From positions 1 through 64,000 of the forward strand of contig NZ_SDGZ01000013.1 of NCBI RefSeq assembly GCF_008107635.1: 64,000 bases of DNA, written 5' to 3'. A program made the translations under genes and the position numbers. This DNA comes from Weissella muntiaci. GTDB lineage: Bacteria > Bacillota > Bacilli > Lactobacillales > Lactobacillaceae. The notes beneath the pieces are model-generated. The model was not told where the DNA came from. It made no database searches and was given only the letters and a program-made list of their open reading frames with translations. This document shows, piece after piece, positions 27,383 to 37,096 of this stretch (within the stretch, counting starts at the first letter, position 1; each line of letters begins with the position of its first letter).

Positions 27383-28873
27383 CTAACCTGCAACCTTCTC
27401 GGCCAACAACTTCCGGTCAATCTTGCCATTTTGATTTAGCGGTAACTCTTCAAAATAGACAAATTTAGTTGGTAACATATAATCCATGACTCGCGTTAAT
27501 AGGTCCGCTTTAATTGCTTTTGATATTTGTCGCATTGTAGCCTTATCTGTCGAGTAAGCATGTGGCTTAATCACCGCAATCAGAGCGGTCACTTTATGAT
27601 CTTCATTGTATCGAGGAATCATAACCGCCTGTTCAACATGTTCGTTCATTACTAAGTTTGCTTCAATGTCCTGTAATTCGATTCGATAGCCGTTAAATTT
27701 CACTTGAAAATCCATCCGACCTTGATAATGCAACATTCCATCGGCATCAAGCGAGCCTGCATCACCTGTTTTAAAGGCCGGTTGTCCCTCAATAGTGACA
27801 AAAGAAGCGCGCGTTTTCTGCGGGTTCTCAAAATAACCATTCCCGACGGAATCACCCATAATGATTATTTCACCTTGCTCAACGGCTAGTTTAACACCAG
27901 GCTTAGCCTTACCAACTGGCAGACGATCATTAGCCGCCAACAACTTATCGTCTATTAAGACACTTGAAATTGCCCCCGTTGCTTCAGTTGGTCCATAAGT
28001 ATTATAAATTTTAACATCTGGAAATTTCTCTTGTAATCTTCGTGCTGTCTTGAGGGTTAATTCTTCGCCACAAAAGATGAATTGTTGTAGCGCAGAGTGA
28101 TTTGCTTGTTTAAACGAAGGGTCAACCAAGAGCATATCAACAAACGAGGGCGTTGAAATCCATGTGTTGATAGTAGCCTGATTCAAGCGTTCGAAAAGCT
28201 TTTTGAAATTACCAACTTCATCCCGTGATAAGGAAACTAACTCGCCACCTGAGACAAGACTAGGATAAAGACTAAAGATTGATAAGTCGAAACTAAACAA
28301 TGGTTGGGCCAAATATTTATTATCGACGATTTGCTCGAAGTCGCTTAACATCCAAGCCACAAAGCTCGCCAAATTATCATGGCTCACTTCAACTCCCTTT
28401 GGCACTCCGGTTGTACCAGAAGTATAAATGATATAAGTAGTCGCATGACCACTAACTGCCTTTGATAAGTCCAACATTGAAAAATCAAAGGCTGGGTTGG
28501 CTTGGAATTCTGTAATTAGTAGGGGTTCGCCCAAAACCTGCTTGGTCGATCCATCAATTGCGCTCGTACTGATAACCAGCGCTGGCTTGGAAGCCTCAAC
28601 AATCGCCGCAACCCGTTCAAGTGGTGTATGTTCATCAACCGGTATGTAAGCATGTCCCACCGCATTCGACGCCAGCATAGCCGTCAAGCTCAGAAAGTTA
28701 TTCTTCCCAAAAACTAAGATTGGTCGATCGTTTAGTGCAAGCTGATTAAGTTGCTCGACAATCTGATGAACCGCATCACCCAAATCTCGATAAGTATACG
28801 AATTGTCAGCCTCAGTAAAGGCTGCTTGCGCTGGAATAGTCTGCGCCTTCTTCATTATTCTCTCAATTAACAT
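27383..28873 (-). CDS. dltA: D-alanine--D-alanyl carrier protein ligase DltA
   Basis: The adenylating enzyme has about 496 residues. Core motifs are YIIYTSGTTGVPKGVEVSH (A3), NTYGPTEATGA (A5), TGDAGSLDADG (A7) and the final LNQNGKIDRKLL (A10, catalytic lysine). It activates D-alanine with ATP and loads DltC in the cytoplasm. ATG 28873 is preferred; a GTG 12 bases earlier overlaps the GGGAG site. dltX lies immediately upstream. Confidence 0.95.
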   Translation of the reverse strand: MLIERIMKKAQTIPAQAAFTEADNSYTYRDLGDAVHQIVEQLNQLALNDRPILVFGKNNFLSLTAMLASNAVGHAYIPVDEHTPLERVAAIVEASKPALVISTSAIDGSTKQVLGEPLLITEFQANPAFDFSMLDLSKAVSGHATTYIIYTSGTTGVPKGVEVSHDNLASFVAWMLSDFEQIVDNKYLAQPLFSFDLSIFSLYPSLVSGGELVSLSRDEVGNFKKLFERLNQATINTWISTPSFVDMLLVDPSFKQANHSALQQFIFCGEELTLKTARRLQEKFPDVKIYNTYGPTEATGAISSVLIDDKLLAANDRLPVGKAKPGVKLAVEQGEIIIMGDSVGNGYFENPQKTRASFVTIEGQPAFKTGDAGSLDADGMLHYQGRMDFQVKFNGYRIELQDIEANLVMNEHVEQAVMIPRYNEDHKVTALIAVIKPHAYSTDKATMRQISKAIKADLLTRVMDYMLPTKFVYFEELPLNQNGKIDRKLLAEKVAG

Positions 28874-28891
28874 TTGTTTCTTCACTCCCGT

Positions 28892-29020
28892 TTAAAACTC
28901 GTTATAAATAAAGTGCTCTGGTCCAGTTACCGCATAAGAATAAAAATAGATGAGCACTAAGATAATCACTACATAAAAAATTGTTAATGCAATAAAACGA
29001 AGTATCTGTCTATTGTCCAT
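28892..29020 (-). CDS. dltX: DltX, small membrane protein of the dlt operon
   Basis: This 42-residue ORF runs from ATG 29020 to TAA 28892. It has a short polar start (MDNRQILRF), one transmembrane helix (about residues 10-28) and the C-terminal signature GPEHFIYNEF. That tail matches the conserved DltX end, which is reported in other species to be required for D-alanylation. AAGGA lies eight bases upstream. It overlaps the 3' end of the upstream hydrolase by 11 bases and precedes dltA by 18, so it is coupled on both sides. It is below usual ORF size cut-offs. Confidence 0.92.
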   Translation of the reverse strand: MDNRQILRFIALTIFYVVIILVLIYFYSYAVTGPEHFIYNEF

Positions 29021-29831
29021 AAAAAAATTCCTTTACATAATTAATTGCTTCTTGATTTTGTGCAACCGCGCCATGTTCCAACGGTGTCCCCTTAAAAATA
29101 TGGTATTGTACCGGATTGGAATTCTTAACCAAGAGGTTTATTGGTGCAAAAGTATCCGCCCACGGTACAACACCGTCAGTTTCTTTGGCAGGATCAAAAT
29201 TTGAGGCTAGAAAATCAACTTGAATTCTTGAATCGATTTTTCGATAATTTTTTTGCCAATACTGATAATATTTCGATTGCTTAGCTGGGCCGTGTTGAAT
29301 TGCATCAAGGTAACTTTGACCATCCTGCTGGACGGAACCATTATATTGACCATCCAAGGACAAAAATTTATTAACCCGCGGATACTTCGAATCGTCTGAG
29401 TAGGCAACGAGATACCGCAAGACGCCTGACCCACCCGATGAATAACCTAAAATATTCACGTAACCAACATGATAGTGCTTCTGTAAATAAGCCATCACAC
29501 GCGTTAATGCTGGTAGATATTTCTTACTACTTTCTGTACCAGTCTCCATCCCGATTGCAATCGTCGGATAATGATTGTTGCGACTAATCGTCCCATCAAC
29601 CATCAAGCTACCGTTGTTCATCACCACAATCGACAGACCTGGCCTAGCCCCCACTGAATTTGCCTTAATGGCCCCATCAACCATTGCTTGAATCGATTCA
29701 ATTTTTCCACTAGAACCTGTCACATACAATGTTGGATCAATAACGCCAGTCGAAGCTGGTTTGGAAAGTTTTACAAAAGCAATTGCAACCAAACCCAGGA
29801 TCAAGATCACTAATAATACATTCTTTTTCAT
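29010..29831 (-). CDS. Membrane-anchored alpha/beta hydrolase, DUF915-like, first gene of the dlt operon
   Basis: The protein has 273 residues. An N-terminal hydrophobic anchor (residues 4-22) is followed by an alpha/beta hydrolase domain exposed outside. The nucleophile elbow is NILGYSSGGSG (about residues 122-132), and candidate acid and base residues lie in ETDGVVPWAD and PLEHGAVAQN. The pattern fits DUF915 hydrolases of lactic acid bacteria, whose substrates are mostly unknown. It overlaps dltX by 11 bases, so it is probably co-expressed with dltXABCD. A role in removing or transferring D-alanine or another ester on teichoic acid is an inference from context only. Confidence 0.8.
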   Translation of the reverse strand: MKKNVLLVILILGLVAIAFVKLSKPASTGVIDPTLYVTGSSGKIESIQAMVDGAIKANSVGARPGLSIVVMNNGSLMVDGTISRNNHYPTIAIGMETGTESSKKYLPALTRVMAYLQKHYHVGYVNILGYSSGGSGVLRYLVAYSDDSKYPRVNKFLSLDGQYNGSVQQDGQSYLDAIQHGPAKQSKYYQYWQKNYRKIDSRIQVDFLASNFDPAKETDGVVPWADTFAPINLLVKNSNPVQYHIFKGTPLEHGAVAQNQEAINYVKEFFYGQ

Positions 29832-30079
29832 TATTTTGAACCAGCTAACTATTCTGCACTTTTCTTTATTCCTTTTTTATCCATAAAATATTCACACTTT
29901 CTTCCAACTCTTATAGTATGTTATACCACTTTCTAAACTAGATTAAAATCATTGCGTCTTAATATCAAAAATCTTCACTCCCACATTAGGCTCATAATAT
30001 GAAAAATCTTCGTTGCTTCATGATATCACTCAATCCCACGTTTTTATCATACTTAATTATTACAATTTGTCAGAATACA

Positions 30080-30113
30080 AAAAAGCCACCAACAATTTTC
30101 ATTGTTGGTGACC
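30080..30113 (-). terminator. Terminator of dagK
   Basis: A 12-bp stem (GCCACCAACAAT with ATTGTTGGTGAC, one wobble pair) has a four-base loop and a T-run on the minus strand. Confidence 0.88.
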
Positions 30114-30115
30114 TT

Positions 30116-31072
30116 TTAATTCAATAAATTCAATGTTTCACCGATCAGTACGTCATCCGACATTTCGTCCGTATTAGCAATCATTTCAATATGCTGTTGG
30201 TAATTTTCAAAGGCCATCGGAACATCCCCACCATACTCACCATCAAGATTAATCGAGATTTTTGATGAACCGTTTAGCGGCGTGATCTTTACACTCTTTG
30301 ATTTAACATAGATTAAATTCTCATTCTCAACATGTTTTCCGCCAGCCAAAACTTCAGCAATCAAACCCATCATTTCAGGTAACTTAGTCGTTTTCACAAT
30401 TAGCAAAGTAAATTTACCATCATCCAACTTAGCATCAGGAACAATTTGTTCAAATCCGCCAACTGAATTTGTTAGAGCCAAAAAGAACATTGAAGCTGCT
30501 CCTTCATAAACACCCTCATCATATTCAATGCGCACTTCGATTGGCCGAACATGCGTAATTAATTCAGCGCCTTTAACCACATATGCTAGATAGCCATACA
30601 TCGATTTCAAACGTGATGGCACTTGATAAGTTAGTTCAGTTAACGATCCACCAGCTGCAATGTTGATGAAATAGGTCTCATTAGCTCGACCGACATCCAT
30701 TTTGGCAGTTTTCCCCTTCAAAACAATCTTAGCTGCTTCAAGTGGGTTATCACGCGGAATTGAAAGCGCGCGGGCATAGTCATTAGTCGTCCCCGCAGGA
30801 ATAATTGCCAATTTAGGGCGAACATCTAATGGCGCAATTCCATTTACCACCTCATTGATTGTTCCGTCGCCTCCTGCAGCAACTAATAGTTCAAAACCGT
30901 CCTCAGCTGCTCGACGAGCTTCGTTCTCCGCTGACTTTGGCTCAGCAGTTGTTGCAAAAGCACTAGTCTCATATCCTGCTTTTTCATATACATGTAAAAT
31001 ATCGACTAAGTCACGACGAATTGCTTCTCGTCCTGACGTAGGATTATAAATAATACGCGCTCGCCGTCTCAT
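30116..31072 (-). CDS. dagK: Diacylglycerol kinase / YegS-type lipid kinase
   Basis: The 318-residue kinase has the N-terminal NPTSGRE motif and the ATP-site GGDGTINEVVNGI near residue 68. GTTNDYARAL follows near 95, all typical of the DgkB branch. It phosphorylates diacylglycerol released during lipoteichoic acid synthesis and returns it to phospholipid synthesis. Its location between gatB and the dlt operon fits a cell-envelope role. AGGAGG lies eight bases upstream. A structured element separates it from gatB. Confidence 0.92.
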   Translation of the reverse strand: MRRRARIIYNPTSGREAIRRDLVDILHVYEKAGYETSAFATTAEPKSAENEARRAAEDGFELLVAAGGDGTINEVVNGIAPLDVRPKLAIIPAGTTNDYARALSIPRDNPLEAAKIVLKGKTAKMDVGRANETYFINIAAGGSLTELTYQVPSRLKSMYGYLAYVVKGAELITHVRPIEVRIEYDEGVYEGAASMFFLALTNSVGGFEQIVPDAKLDDGKFTLLIVKTTKLPEMMGLIAEVLAGGKHVENENLIYVKSKSVKITPLNGSSKISINLDGEYGGDVPMAFENYQQHIEMIANTDEMSDDVLIGETLNLLN

Positions 31073-31108
31073 ACAAGGTCCCTCCTAAGAAAAATTTTAT
31101 TATGTATT

Positions 31109-31196
31109 AGACTGACAATTCTCAGTAACTTAAAGCTCGTAAATAATCCTGTTAGGATAACCTATCAAACTTTAAAGGATCTTGAATTGCCAGTCT
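31109..31196 (-). other. Structured intergenic element between gatB and dagK
   Basis: A 13-bp outer stem (AGACTGACAATTC at 31109-31121 with GAATTGCCAGTCT at 31184-31196, one wobble) encloses 62 bases. Inside are a CTTTAA/TTAAAG pairing and a perfect hairpin ATCCT-GTT-AGGAT (31146-31158). It begins 14 bases after the gatB stop and has no clean T-run, so it is not a simple terminator. I do not recognise it as a known RNA family. It may be an mRNA processing or stability element, or a leader of dagK. Confidence 0.6.
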
Positions 31197-31209
31197 ACTT
31201 CATGATTTT

Positions 31210-32655
31210 TTATTCCGGCTTGCTAGCCTGCAACGCTGCCAACAGAATTTCATTAACAACATTCGGATTCGCATTACCCTTGGTTTGCTTCATGATTTGC
31301 CCCACTAAAGCACCAACCGCTCGGTCTTTACCATTATGATAATCAATTACTGATTGCTCATTCTTAGCCAAAATTTCACTAATAATTGGTGTCAAAACTG
31401 CTGGATCAGATAATTGTTTCAAGCCATTCGCCTCAACGAACTCAACCGCATCCTCACCCTTAGTAACGGCCGTGAAGACCCGTTTTGCCATCTTAGTTGA
31501 AATCGTACCATCTTCGATCATCTTGATCATGGCGGCCAAGTTATCTGGCGTTAACTCTGTCTGTTCCAAATCAAGATGTGCCTCATTCAAAAAGGCATTC
31601 ACTTCACCCATAACGTAGTTTGCGGAACGCACTGGATTAGCACCCGTCGCAACCATTGCATCAAAGAAATCAGACATTTCCAAAGTTTGTGTTAGAACCT
31701 CAGCCGTATAAGCCTCCAAGCCCAAGTCATCAATGTAATATTGGCGACGCTCAGGGGCAGACTTTGGCAATGCGGCACGGACCTCTTCGATCCAGTCGGC
31801 ACTGATATGTACCGGTGCCAAGTCAGGCTCTGGGAAATAACGATAGTCGTCAGCAGTTTCCTTCTCACGCATCAATACAGTTACATTTGCAGCTGAATCA
31901 TAGCGACGTGTTTGTTGCTTAAGCGTACCGCCCGCTAAATAAATCTTAGCTTGACGGTCTTCTTCATAAGCTAAAGCCTTACGAACATAATTCAATGAAT
32001 TCAAATTCTTTAATTCGACACGTTGACCATGTTCTTTCGAACCGATTGGCCGAATTGAGATGTTCGCATCCACACGCATTGAACCCTCTTGCATTTTAAC
32101 ATCGGAGATACCAGAGAACTGAATTGTTTGTCGTAATACCTCAAGATACGCATATGCCTCATCTGGAGTATGCAGATCCGGCGCCCCAACAATTTCAATC
32201 AACGGCGTTCCTTGACGATTCAAATCAACATAAGAATATCCATCAGTTCCGTGGGTGTTTTTACCGGCATCTTCTTCAACGTGAAGCTCAGTAATCCCTA
32301 CCGTCTTCTTAACGCCATCAACTTCGATTTCAAGTTGACCATCGTATGCCAAGGGCTCAAATTGTTGTGTAATTTGGTAGGCTTTTGGATTATCAGGATA
32401 GAAATAATTTTTACGGTCCCAGTGTAGCGCTGGTCGAATGGTTGCTCCCATCGCCAAAGCTGCCCGCATTCCAAATTCCAAGGCACCTTTATTTGCCTGA
32501 GGTAGCACACCAGGATATCCCCAGTCGATTACATTCGTATTGGCATTTGGTTGCGCCCCGAATTGAACAGGTGAAGGTGACATTGCTTTGGAATTAGTTT
32601 TCATCTCAACGTGAACTTCGAGTCCAATCGTCGTTTCAAAATTAGGAATGGTCAT
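31210..32655 (-). CDS. gatB: Asp/Glu-tRNA amidotransferase subunit B
   Basis: The 481-residue subunit binds misacylated tRNA and activates it with ATP. It opens with [20 protein letters not shown] and contains [10 protein letters not shown] and [15 protein letters not shown]. The C-terminal YqeY-like tRNA-binding tail ends the protein. It completes gatC-gatA-gatB with a two-base gap after gatA. The complex makes Gln-tRNA-Gln and Asn-tRNA-Asn. Confidence 0.96.
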   Translation of the reverse strand: MTIPNFETTIGLEVHVEMKTNSKAMSPSPVQFGAQPNANTNVIDWGYPGVLPQANKGALEFGMRAALAMGATIRPALHWDRKNYFYPDNPKAYQITQQFEPLAYDGQLEIEVDGVKKTVGITELHVEEDAGKNTHGTDGYSYVDLNRQGTPLIEIVGAPDLHTPDEAYAYLEVLRQTIQFSGISDVKMQEGSMRVDANISIRPIGSKEHGQRVELKNLNSLNYVRKALAYEEDRQAKIYLAGGTLKQQTRRYDSAANVTVLMREKETADDYRYFPEPDLAPVHISADWIEEVRAALPKSAPERRQYYIDDLGLEAYTAEVLTQTLEMSDFFDAMVATGANPVRSANYVMGEVNAFLNEAHLDLEQTELTPDNLAAMIKMIEDGTISTKMAKRVFTAVTKGEDAVEFVEANGLKQLSDPAVLTPIISEILAKNEQSVIDYHNGKDRAVGALVGQIMKQTKGNANPNVVNEILLAALQASKPE

Positions 32656-32657
32656 GA

Positions 32658-34112
32658 CTACTTACCTCCTGGAACTTGTTCAAATAAACGCGTTGCTTGC
32701 TCAAATGCATAGGCTGCACGATAAACCGTCTCCTCAGCAAAACGATTACCAATTAGTTGCATTCCAACTGGCAAACCTTTACTAAAGCCTGCATTAATTG
32801 ACAATCCGGGTAATCCAGCCATGTTTACAGGAATCGTTAATACATCATTCATATAAGTGATTTCTGGATCATCTTCATTTTGTCCGAAACCATAGGCAAC
32901 ATTTGGCGTTGCTGGCGCAACAATCAAATCGTAATTAGCAAAAACATTCTCAAAATCACGATTCATCAATGTCCGAACCTGTGCGGCCTTCTTAAAGAAA
33001 GTCTCATAAGCACCCGCTGACAGAGAATAAGTTCCAAGCATGATTCTTTGCTTAACCTCATCACCAAATCCTTGCGTCCGTGTTTGTACATACAACTCTT
33101 CCAAACTCTTAGCATTTTCAGCTCTAAAGCCATAACGAATTCCATCAAAGCGTTGAAGGTTTGATGATGCCTCGGCAGAACCTAAAATATAATATGCGGC
33201 AACCCCATATTTAGTATGTGGCAAAGAAACCTCGTCAACCTTAGCCCCAAGAGCCTCAAGTTGTGCGATTGCTTGATGAATAATTGTCTTAACTTCTGCA
33301 TTGACCCCTGCGCCAAAATACTCTTTTGGAACAGCAATTCGCAAGCCCTTAATGTCACCGTTCAAAGAACTGGTGAAGTCGGGAACAGCACGTTGTGAAG
33401 TCGTTTGATCTTGTGGATCATGACCTGCCAATGCATTCAAAACAGCAGCATTATCTTTAACAGTTCGAGTAAATTGTCCAACTTGGTCCAAAGATGATGC
33501 AAACGCAATCACGCCCCAACGAGAAACGCGACCATAAGATGGCTTCATTCCAACAATTCCATTAAAGGCTGCCGGTTGACGGATTGAACCACCCGTATCA
33601 GAGCCCAGCGCAAATGGCACTTGCCCAGCCGCCACAGTAACAGCCGAACCCGAAGATGAGCCGCCAGGTACTTTGCTTTGATCCCAAGCGTTCTTAGTTG
33701 TCTTATAGTAAGAAGTCTCACCTGTTGATCCCATCGCAAACTCATCAAGATTTGTTTTTCCAACTCCGATTGCACCAGCATGTCGTAAGTTATCAACGAC
33801 GGTCGCATCAAAGACCGGCTTGAAACCCTCTAAAATATGTGAAGCGGCTGTCGTTTCAACATCTTTTGTTAGAATATTATCCTTAATTGCATAAGGAATT
33901 CCTGACAGAACATTATTAGCATCAACTCCAGCAGCATCAACAGCGGCGGCATCTTGTAATGCTTGCTCTTCCATCAAATTAATATACGCCTCAAACTTTT
34001 GATCAGAGGTCTTAATTCCTGCCAAAGTTGCTTCAGTCAGCTCAACTGCTGATACTTCTTTATTTAACAGCTTTTCATGCAAAGTTGTTAGATCGTTTTG
34101 CAAAAAATCCAT
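32658..34112 (-). CDS. gatA: Asp/Glu-tRNA amidotransferase subunit A
   Basis: The 484-residue amidase subunit frees ammonia from glutamine. The Ser-cisSer-Lys triad is visible: lysine in YAIKDNILT, then [14 protein letters not shown] and the nucleophile in [12 protein letters not shown]. Its ATG overlaps the gatC stop by one base. The three genes form one operon. Confidence 0.96.
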   Translation of the reverse strand: MDFLQNDLTTLHEKLLNKEVSAVELTEATLAGIKTSDQKFEAYINLMEEQALQDAAAVDAAGVDANNVLSGIPYAIKDNILTKDVETTAASHILEGFKPVFDATVVDNLRHAGAIGVGKTNLDEFAMGSTGETSYYKTTKNAWDQSKVPGGSSSGSAVTVAAGQVPFALGSDTGGSIRQPAAFNGIVGMKPSYGRVSRWGVIAFASSLDQVGQFTRTVKDNAAVLNALAGHDPQDQTTSQRAVPDFTSSLNGDIKGLRIAVPKEYFGAGVNAEVKTIIHQAIAQLEALGAKVDEVSLPHTKYGVAAYYILGSAEASSNLQRFDGIRYGFRAENAKSLEELYVQTRTQGFGDEVKQRIMLGTYSLSAGAYETFFKKAAQVRTLMNRDFENVFANYDLIVAPATPNVAYGFGQNEDDPEITYMNDVLTIPVNMAGLPGLSINAGFSKGLPVGMQLIGNRFAEETVYRAAYAFEQATRLFEQVPGGK

Positions 34113-34423
34113 TAGCCTTCGCCCCCATCATCCAAAATTGCTGGTACCTTAATTAAGGTCTCAGAACGTTCAGGTGCATTTGCCAATAGTGCATCAGCTT
34201 GCTGAGCATTGACTGCCACATCTTCGCGTAGAACTGTATCCATATCGGTTACTGAAAAAGTTGGTTCAACTCCAGTTGTATCAACTTCTCCTAATGTATT
34301 TACCATTTCAAAGATCTTTTCCAAATGGTCTGTAAACATTGCCGCATCATTATCAGTTAATGACAACTTTGCTAATTCAGCAACGTGCATAACTTCTTGG
34401 CGGGTAATCATTTCTTCTGCCAT
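34112..34423 (-). CDS. gatC: Asp/Glu-tRNA amidotransferase subunit C
   Basis: The 103-residue subunit wraps between GatA and GatB and stabilises the complex. The conserved [12 protein letters not shown] start, [11 protein letters not shown] and LREDV are present. It is the first gene of gatCAB. Confidence 0.94.
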   Translation of the reverse strand: MAEEMITRQEVMHVAELAKLSLTDNDAAMFTDHLEKIFEMVNTLGEVDTTGVEPTFSVTDMDTVLREDVAVNAQQADALLANAPERSETLIKVPAILDDGGEG

Positions 34424-34510
34424 GATTTTTTCCTTTCAAAATCAGTTTAAGGTTTATTCTAGCAGAAAAATCATTCTTAAACTCTGCTAAATCCCGTTAT
34501 TTAATCAAAA

Positions 34511-35911
34511 TTAATACATATCATCCGCTAAATTATTCTGATCCGCCCGAACTTGAAAGCGCAAGCCTTTTGGATAAAAATTCTTCATCTGCCCATCAAC
34601 TAACTTAGCAAAGCCAGCGCCGTTCCCGTTAATCTCTAATAAATACCAACCCTTTTGATATTGCTCGGGTTGACGCACCCAAAAGGTATCACCATGGACA
34701 TATTGTGCCCACTCTTGATCATTTAAGACATACCGATTTGTAAATTCAACTGGATGAACTGCTAGTGCTAGCGCCAATGACGGTTCAAAACGGTTCTTTT
34801 TAACAGTCCCTAGGTGCAAACCTGCTCTTAAAACTTGTAGTCCTTTCAAATCAGGCGTCCCTACTGGTAATGAATAGATTTGATCACCAAAAGCATATAA
34901 CTGTTCTGTTGCAAAATTTGGTAAGTTTGCCGCTTTGAACGCTTCCCAAAGTGCCTGTTGCTCCTTGGTCAGATTACTTTTGACCAACTGAGGAGCTTTA
35001 CCAGTAACCTCGGCTGAAACACTCATCGCCAATTTCGTAACAAAATGCCCCTCTCCATCCAAATGATGTGGGAAAAGCCGCGCCGTTTTTGCCAACTCAG
35101 GGTTATTATCCGCCCAAGCAGGAACACCATCATCAATATTAGTAGGTTTATCAATCGTCTCAACGGTTAATTCGGGATATGTTTGAAGCAACCAGGCAAT
35201 AATTTGCTCATCTTCTGCTGGTGCAAAGGTACAAGTTGAATATATCAACTCACCTCCAGGACGTAGCATCTTTATGGCCTCATGTAAAATTTCACGTTGA
35301 CGCTGAGCATTCTCTTCTGGATAATGTTCATGCCAGTATTGAATGGCAGCTGGATCTTTACGAAACATTCCTTCACCTGAGCAAGGGGCGTCTAGAATAA
35401 TTTTGTCAAAAAAGCTCGGGAAATGTGCGACCAATTCGGCTGGCGCATGATTGGTCACTAGCGCATTTTGAATCCCAAAACGTTCAACATTCTCACTTAA
35501 TATCTGGGCGCGTTTGCGAAAAATTTCATTCGAAACAAGCAGACCTTTTTGTTGCATGAATGATGCCAAATGGGTCGTCTTCCCCCCTGGCGCTGCTGCT
35601 AAATCCAAGACCCGCTCTCCAGGTTGGGGTTGCGCAACCTCGGCTACAAACTGAGCTGAGGGCTCCTGCGAATAAATCACTCCGTTAGTGTGATCAACCG
35701 AATGACCAGCGACGCTACCAATTCGGCCCCAACTTCCCCAAGCAACCTTACCGCTCGCTTTGGTATCATAAAGTTCTGAATTAGCCTTCAAAGGATTAAT
35801 TCGAAATGCCTTGATAATTGGTTTATTATATGATGCTTCGAATGCTGGATATTCATCACCCAATAGCATTTGATAACGTTCCCTGAACGCTAGCGGTAAT
35901 TGCTCAATCAT
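34511..35911 (-). CDS. rsmF: 16S rRNA (cytosine-C5) methyltransferase, RsmF/NOL1-NOP2-Sun family
   Basis: The protein has 466 residues. The SAM-binding site is VLDLAAAPGGKTTHLASFM. The two catalytic cysteines are in ILDAPCSGEGMF and IYSTCTFAPAEDE. The C-terminal third includes the RNA-binding extension found in RsmF/YebU-type enzymes. The exact target base cannot be fixed from sequence. It lies upstream of gatC with an 87-base gap holding no clear terminator. Confidence 0.9.
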   Translation of the reverse strand: MIEQLPLAFRERYQMLLGDEYPAFEASYNKPIIKAFRINPLKANSELYDTKASGKVAWGSWGRIGSVAGHSVDHTNGVIYSQEPSAQFVAEVAQPQPGERVLDLAAAPGGKTTHLASFMQQKGLLVSNEIFRKRAQILSENVERFGIQNALVTNHAPAELVAHFPSFFDKIILDAPCSGEGMFRKDPAAIQYWHEHYPEENAQRQREILHEAIKMLRPGGELIYSTCTFAPAEDEQIIAWLLQTYPELTVETIDKPTNIDDGVPAWADNNPELAKTARLFPHHLDGEGHFVTKLAMSVSAEVTGKAPQLVKSNLTKEQQALWEAFKAANLPNFATEQLYAFGDQIYSLPVGTPDLKGLQVLRAGLHLGTVKKNRFEPSLALALAVHPVEFTNRYVLNDQEWAQYVHGDTFWVRQPEQYQKGWYLLEINGNGAGFAKLVDGQMKNFYPKGLRFQVRADQNNLADDMY

Positions 35912-35992
35912 GCCATTTACTCCTCATAATTACATACTGTACATAATTTTACCATTCAAGCTATTTTGAAAAAAGCCTTAGTATCTTGAACA

Positions 35993-36031
35993 ACAAAAAA
36001 GACGATTGAATCTTGAAATTCAATCGTCTTT
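35993..36031. terminator. Bidirectional terminator after small RNA A
   Basis: A stem of 17 bp (AAAAAAGACGATTGAAT with ATTCAATCGTCTTTTTT) has a six-base loop. It faces no plus-strand gene, so it most likely ends a minus-strand transcript starting in the gap before rsmF. Confidence 0.88.
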
Positions 36032-36150
36032 TTTCTGATTTGAGAGCATGTTGAGCAGACTTAAACTATATGGGATACGCGCAATATGCGCATAATTTCA
36101 TAAGTCTGAGAGAGAGAGAAAGAGAAATACGTCTAACTCAACAGATTTAT
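35994..36150 (-). ncRNA. Candidate small RNA A with CU-rich tract
   Basis: This intergenic minus-strand unit has three parts. A 7-bp outer stem TGTTGAG/CTCAACA (36143-36137 with 36057-36051) encloses a CU-rich single strand (36126-36111). A nested stem CAGACTTA/TAAGTCTG follows, topped by TATGCGC/GCGCGTA. It ends in a strong terminator (35995-36031). It encodes no plausible protein. The 16-base CU tract recurs exactly in candidate small RNA B. I see no strong promoter, so the 5' end is uncertain. Confidence 0.55.
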
Positions 36151-36244
36151 GCTATCATGCTTGCTAATAAGGCCGCCTAATATTTTTTTGAAAATTTATC
36201 AATAATATCACAAAAAGGATTATCCATATTATTTTAATGGCACT

Positions 36245-37063
36245 TTACAATGCCAACACCTGCTCCAAATACTCCGCCAAACCATCTTCATCATTCGTAT
36301 GCTTAGTGACATCATTGGCAATCTTTTTTAGTTGCGGATTACCATTCGCCATCACTACTCCATGACTGGCATATTCAATCATTTCAAAATCATTCATTTC
36401 ATCGCCAAAGGCGTATATATCATCATGATCAATCTTGTAAACATGCCGCAAATAGTCAAGGCCGGTTGTTTTTGAAACCCCTGCTGCAGCTACCTCAACG
36501 ACATGATCATCGCCCCATGTTTTTACATTAACAAATTCACTGCCATATCGACTCTGCAAGTCCGCTTGCACAAGCGCCATTTGTTTGGGATCCTCACCAT
36601 GTAAAATAATTGCATTAACGTCTTCTTTAAGATTTGAACGATTCAATTCATGTAATTGACCCTGATCGCTTGGAAAGAAAGGCAAGTGTTGCACATCACG
36701 AATCCCAGTTGCCCGTGACCACGCATTAGTTTTACTTTCAGCAGCTACCATATCCACGCCCATATCTGCCGCCAAGTCAAAGATGTCAAAAGCAATTTCA
36801 TGATCAACTACCTTTGAATACTCATGCTCCCATGCATAATGTGGCACATGTCCCAAACCACCGTTAAAGTTAATCATTGGTGACTTTAAGCCGATATAAT
36901 CGTAAATATCCGTTGCCAACCTAGCTGGGCGTCCCGTTACAATCGAGATGATATGGCCGGCAGCCTGAGCTGCTTGCAAAGTATGTTGTGTGCGCTTAGA
37001 AACCGCTCCTTGATTGTTCAAGGTTGTAAAATCCAAGTCAATTCCAATTAGTTTTCTCTTCAT
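36245..37063 (-). CDS. HAD-superfamily (Cof-type) phosphatase
   Basis: The protein has 272 residues. HAD motif I is GIDLDFTTLN near the N terminus, motif II is SIVTGRPA, and the motif IV region is YAFGDEMNDFEMIEYA. The C2-type cap between them is that of Cof-like sugar-phosphate or FMN phosphatases. The substrate is unknown. It is followed by a 95-base gap and the small RNA A locus, and preceded by xpt. Confidence 0.88.
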   Translation of the reverse strand: MKRKLIGIDLDFTTLNNQGAVSKRTQHTLQAAQAAGHIISIVTGRPARLATDIYDYIGLKSPMINFNGGLGHVPHYAWEHEYSKVVDHEIAFDIFDLAADMGVDMVAAESKTNAWSRATGIRDVQHLPFFPSDQGQLHELNRSNLKEDVNAIILHGEDPKQMALVQADLQSRYGSEFVNVKTWGDDHVVEVAAAGVSKTTGLDYLRHVYKIDHDDIYAFGDEMNDFEMIEYASHGVVMANGNPQLKKIANDVTKHTNDEDGLAEYLEQVLAL

Positions 37064-37096
37064 CCCTGATTACCTCATTGTACTTTATACTCCGCT

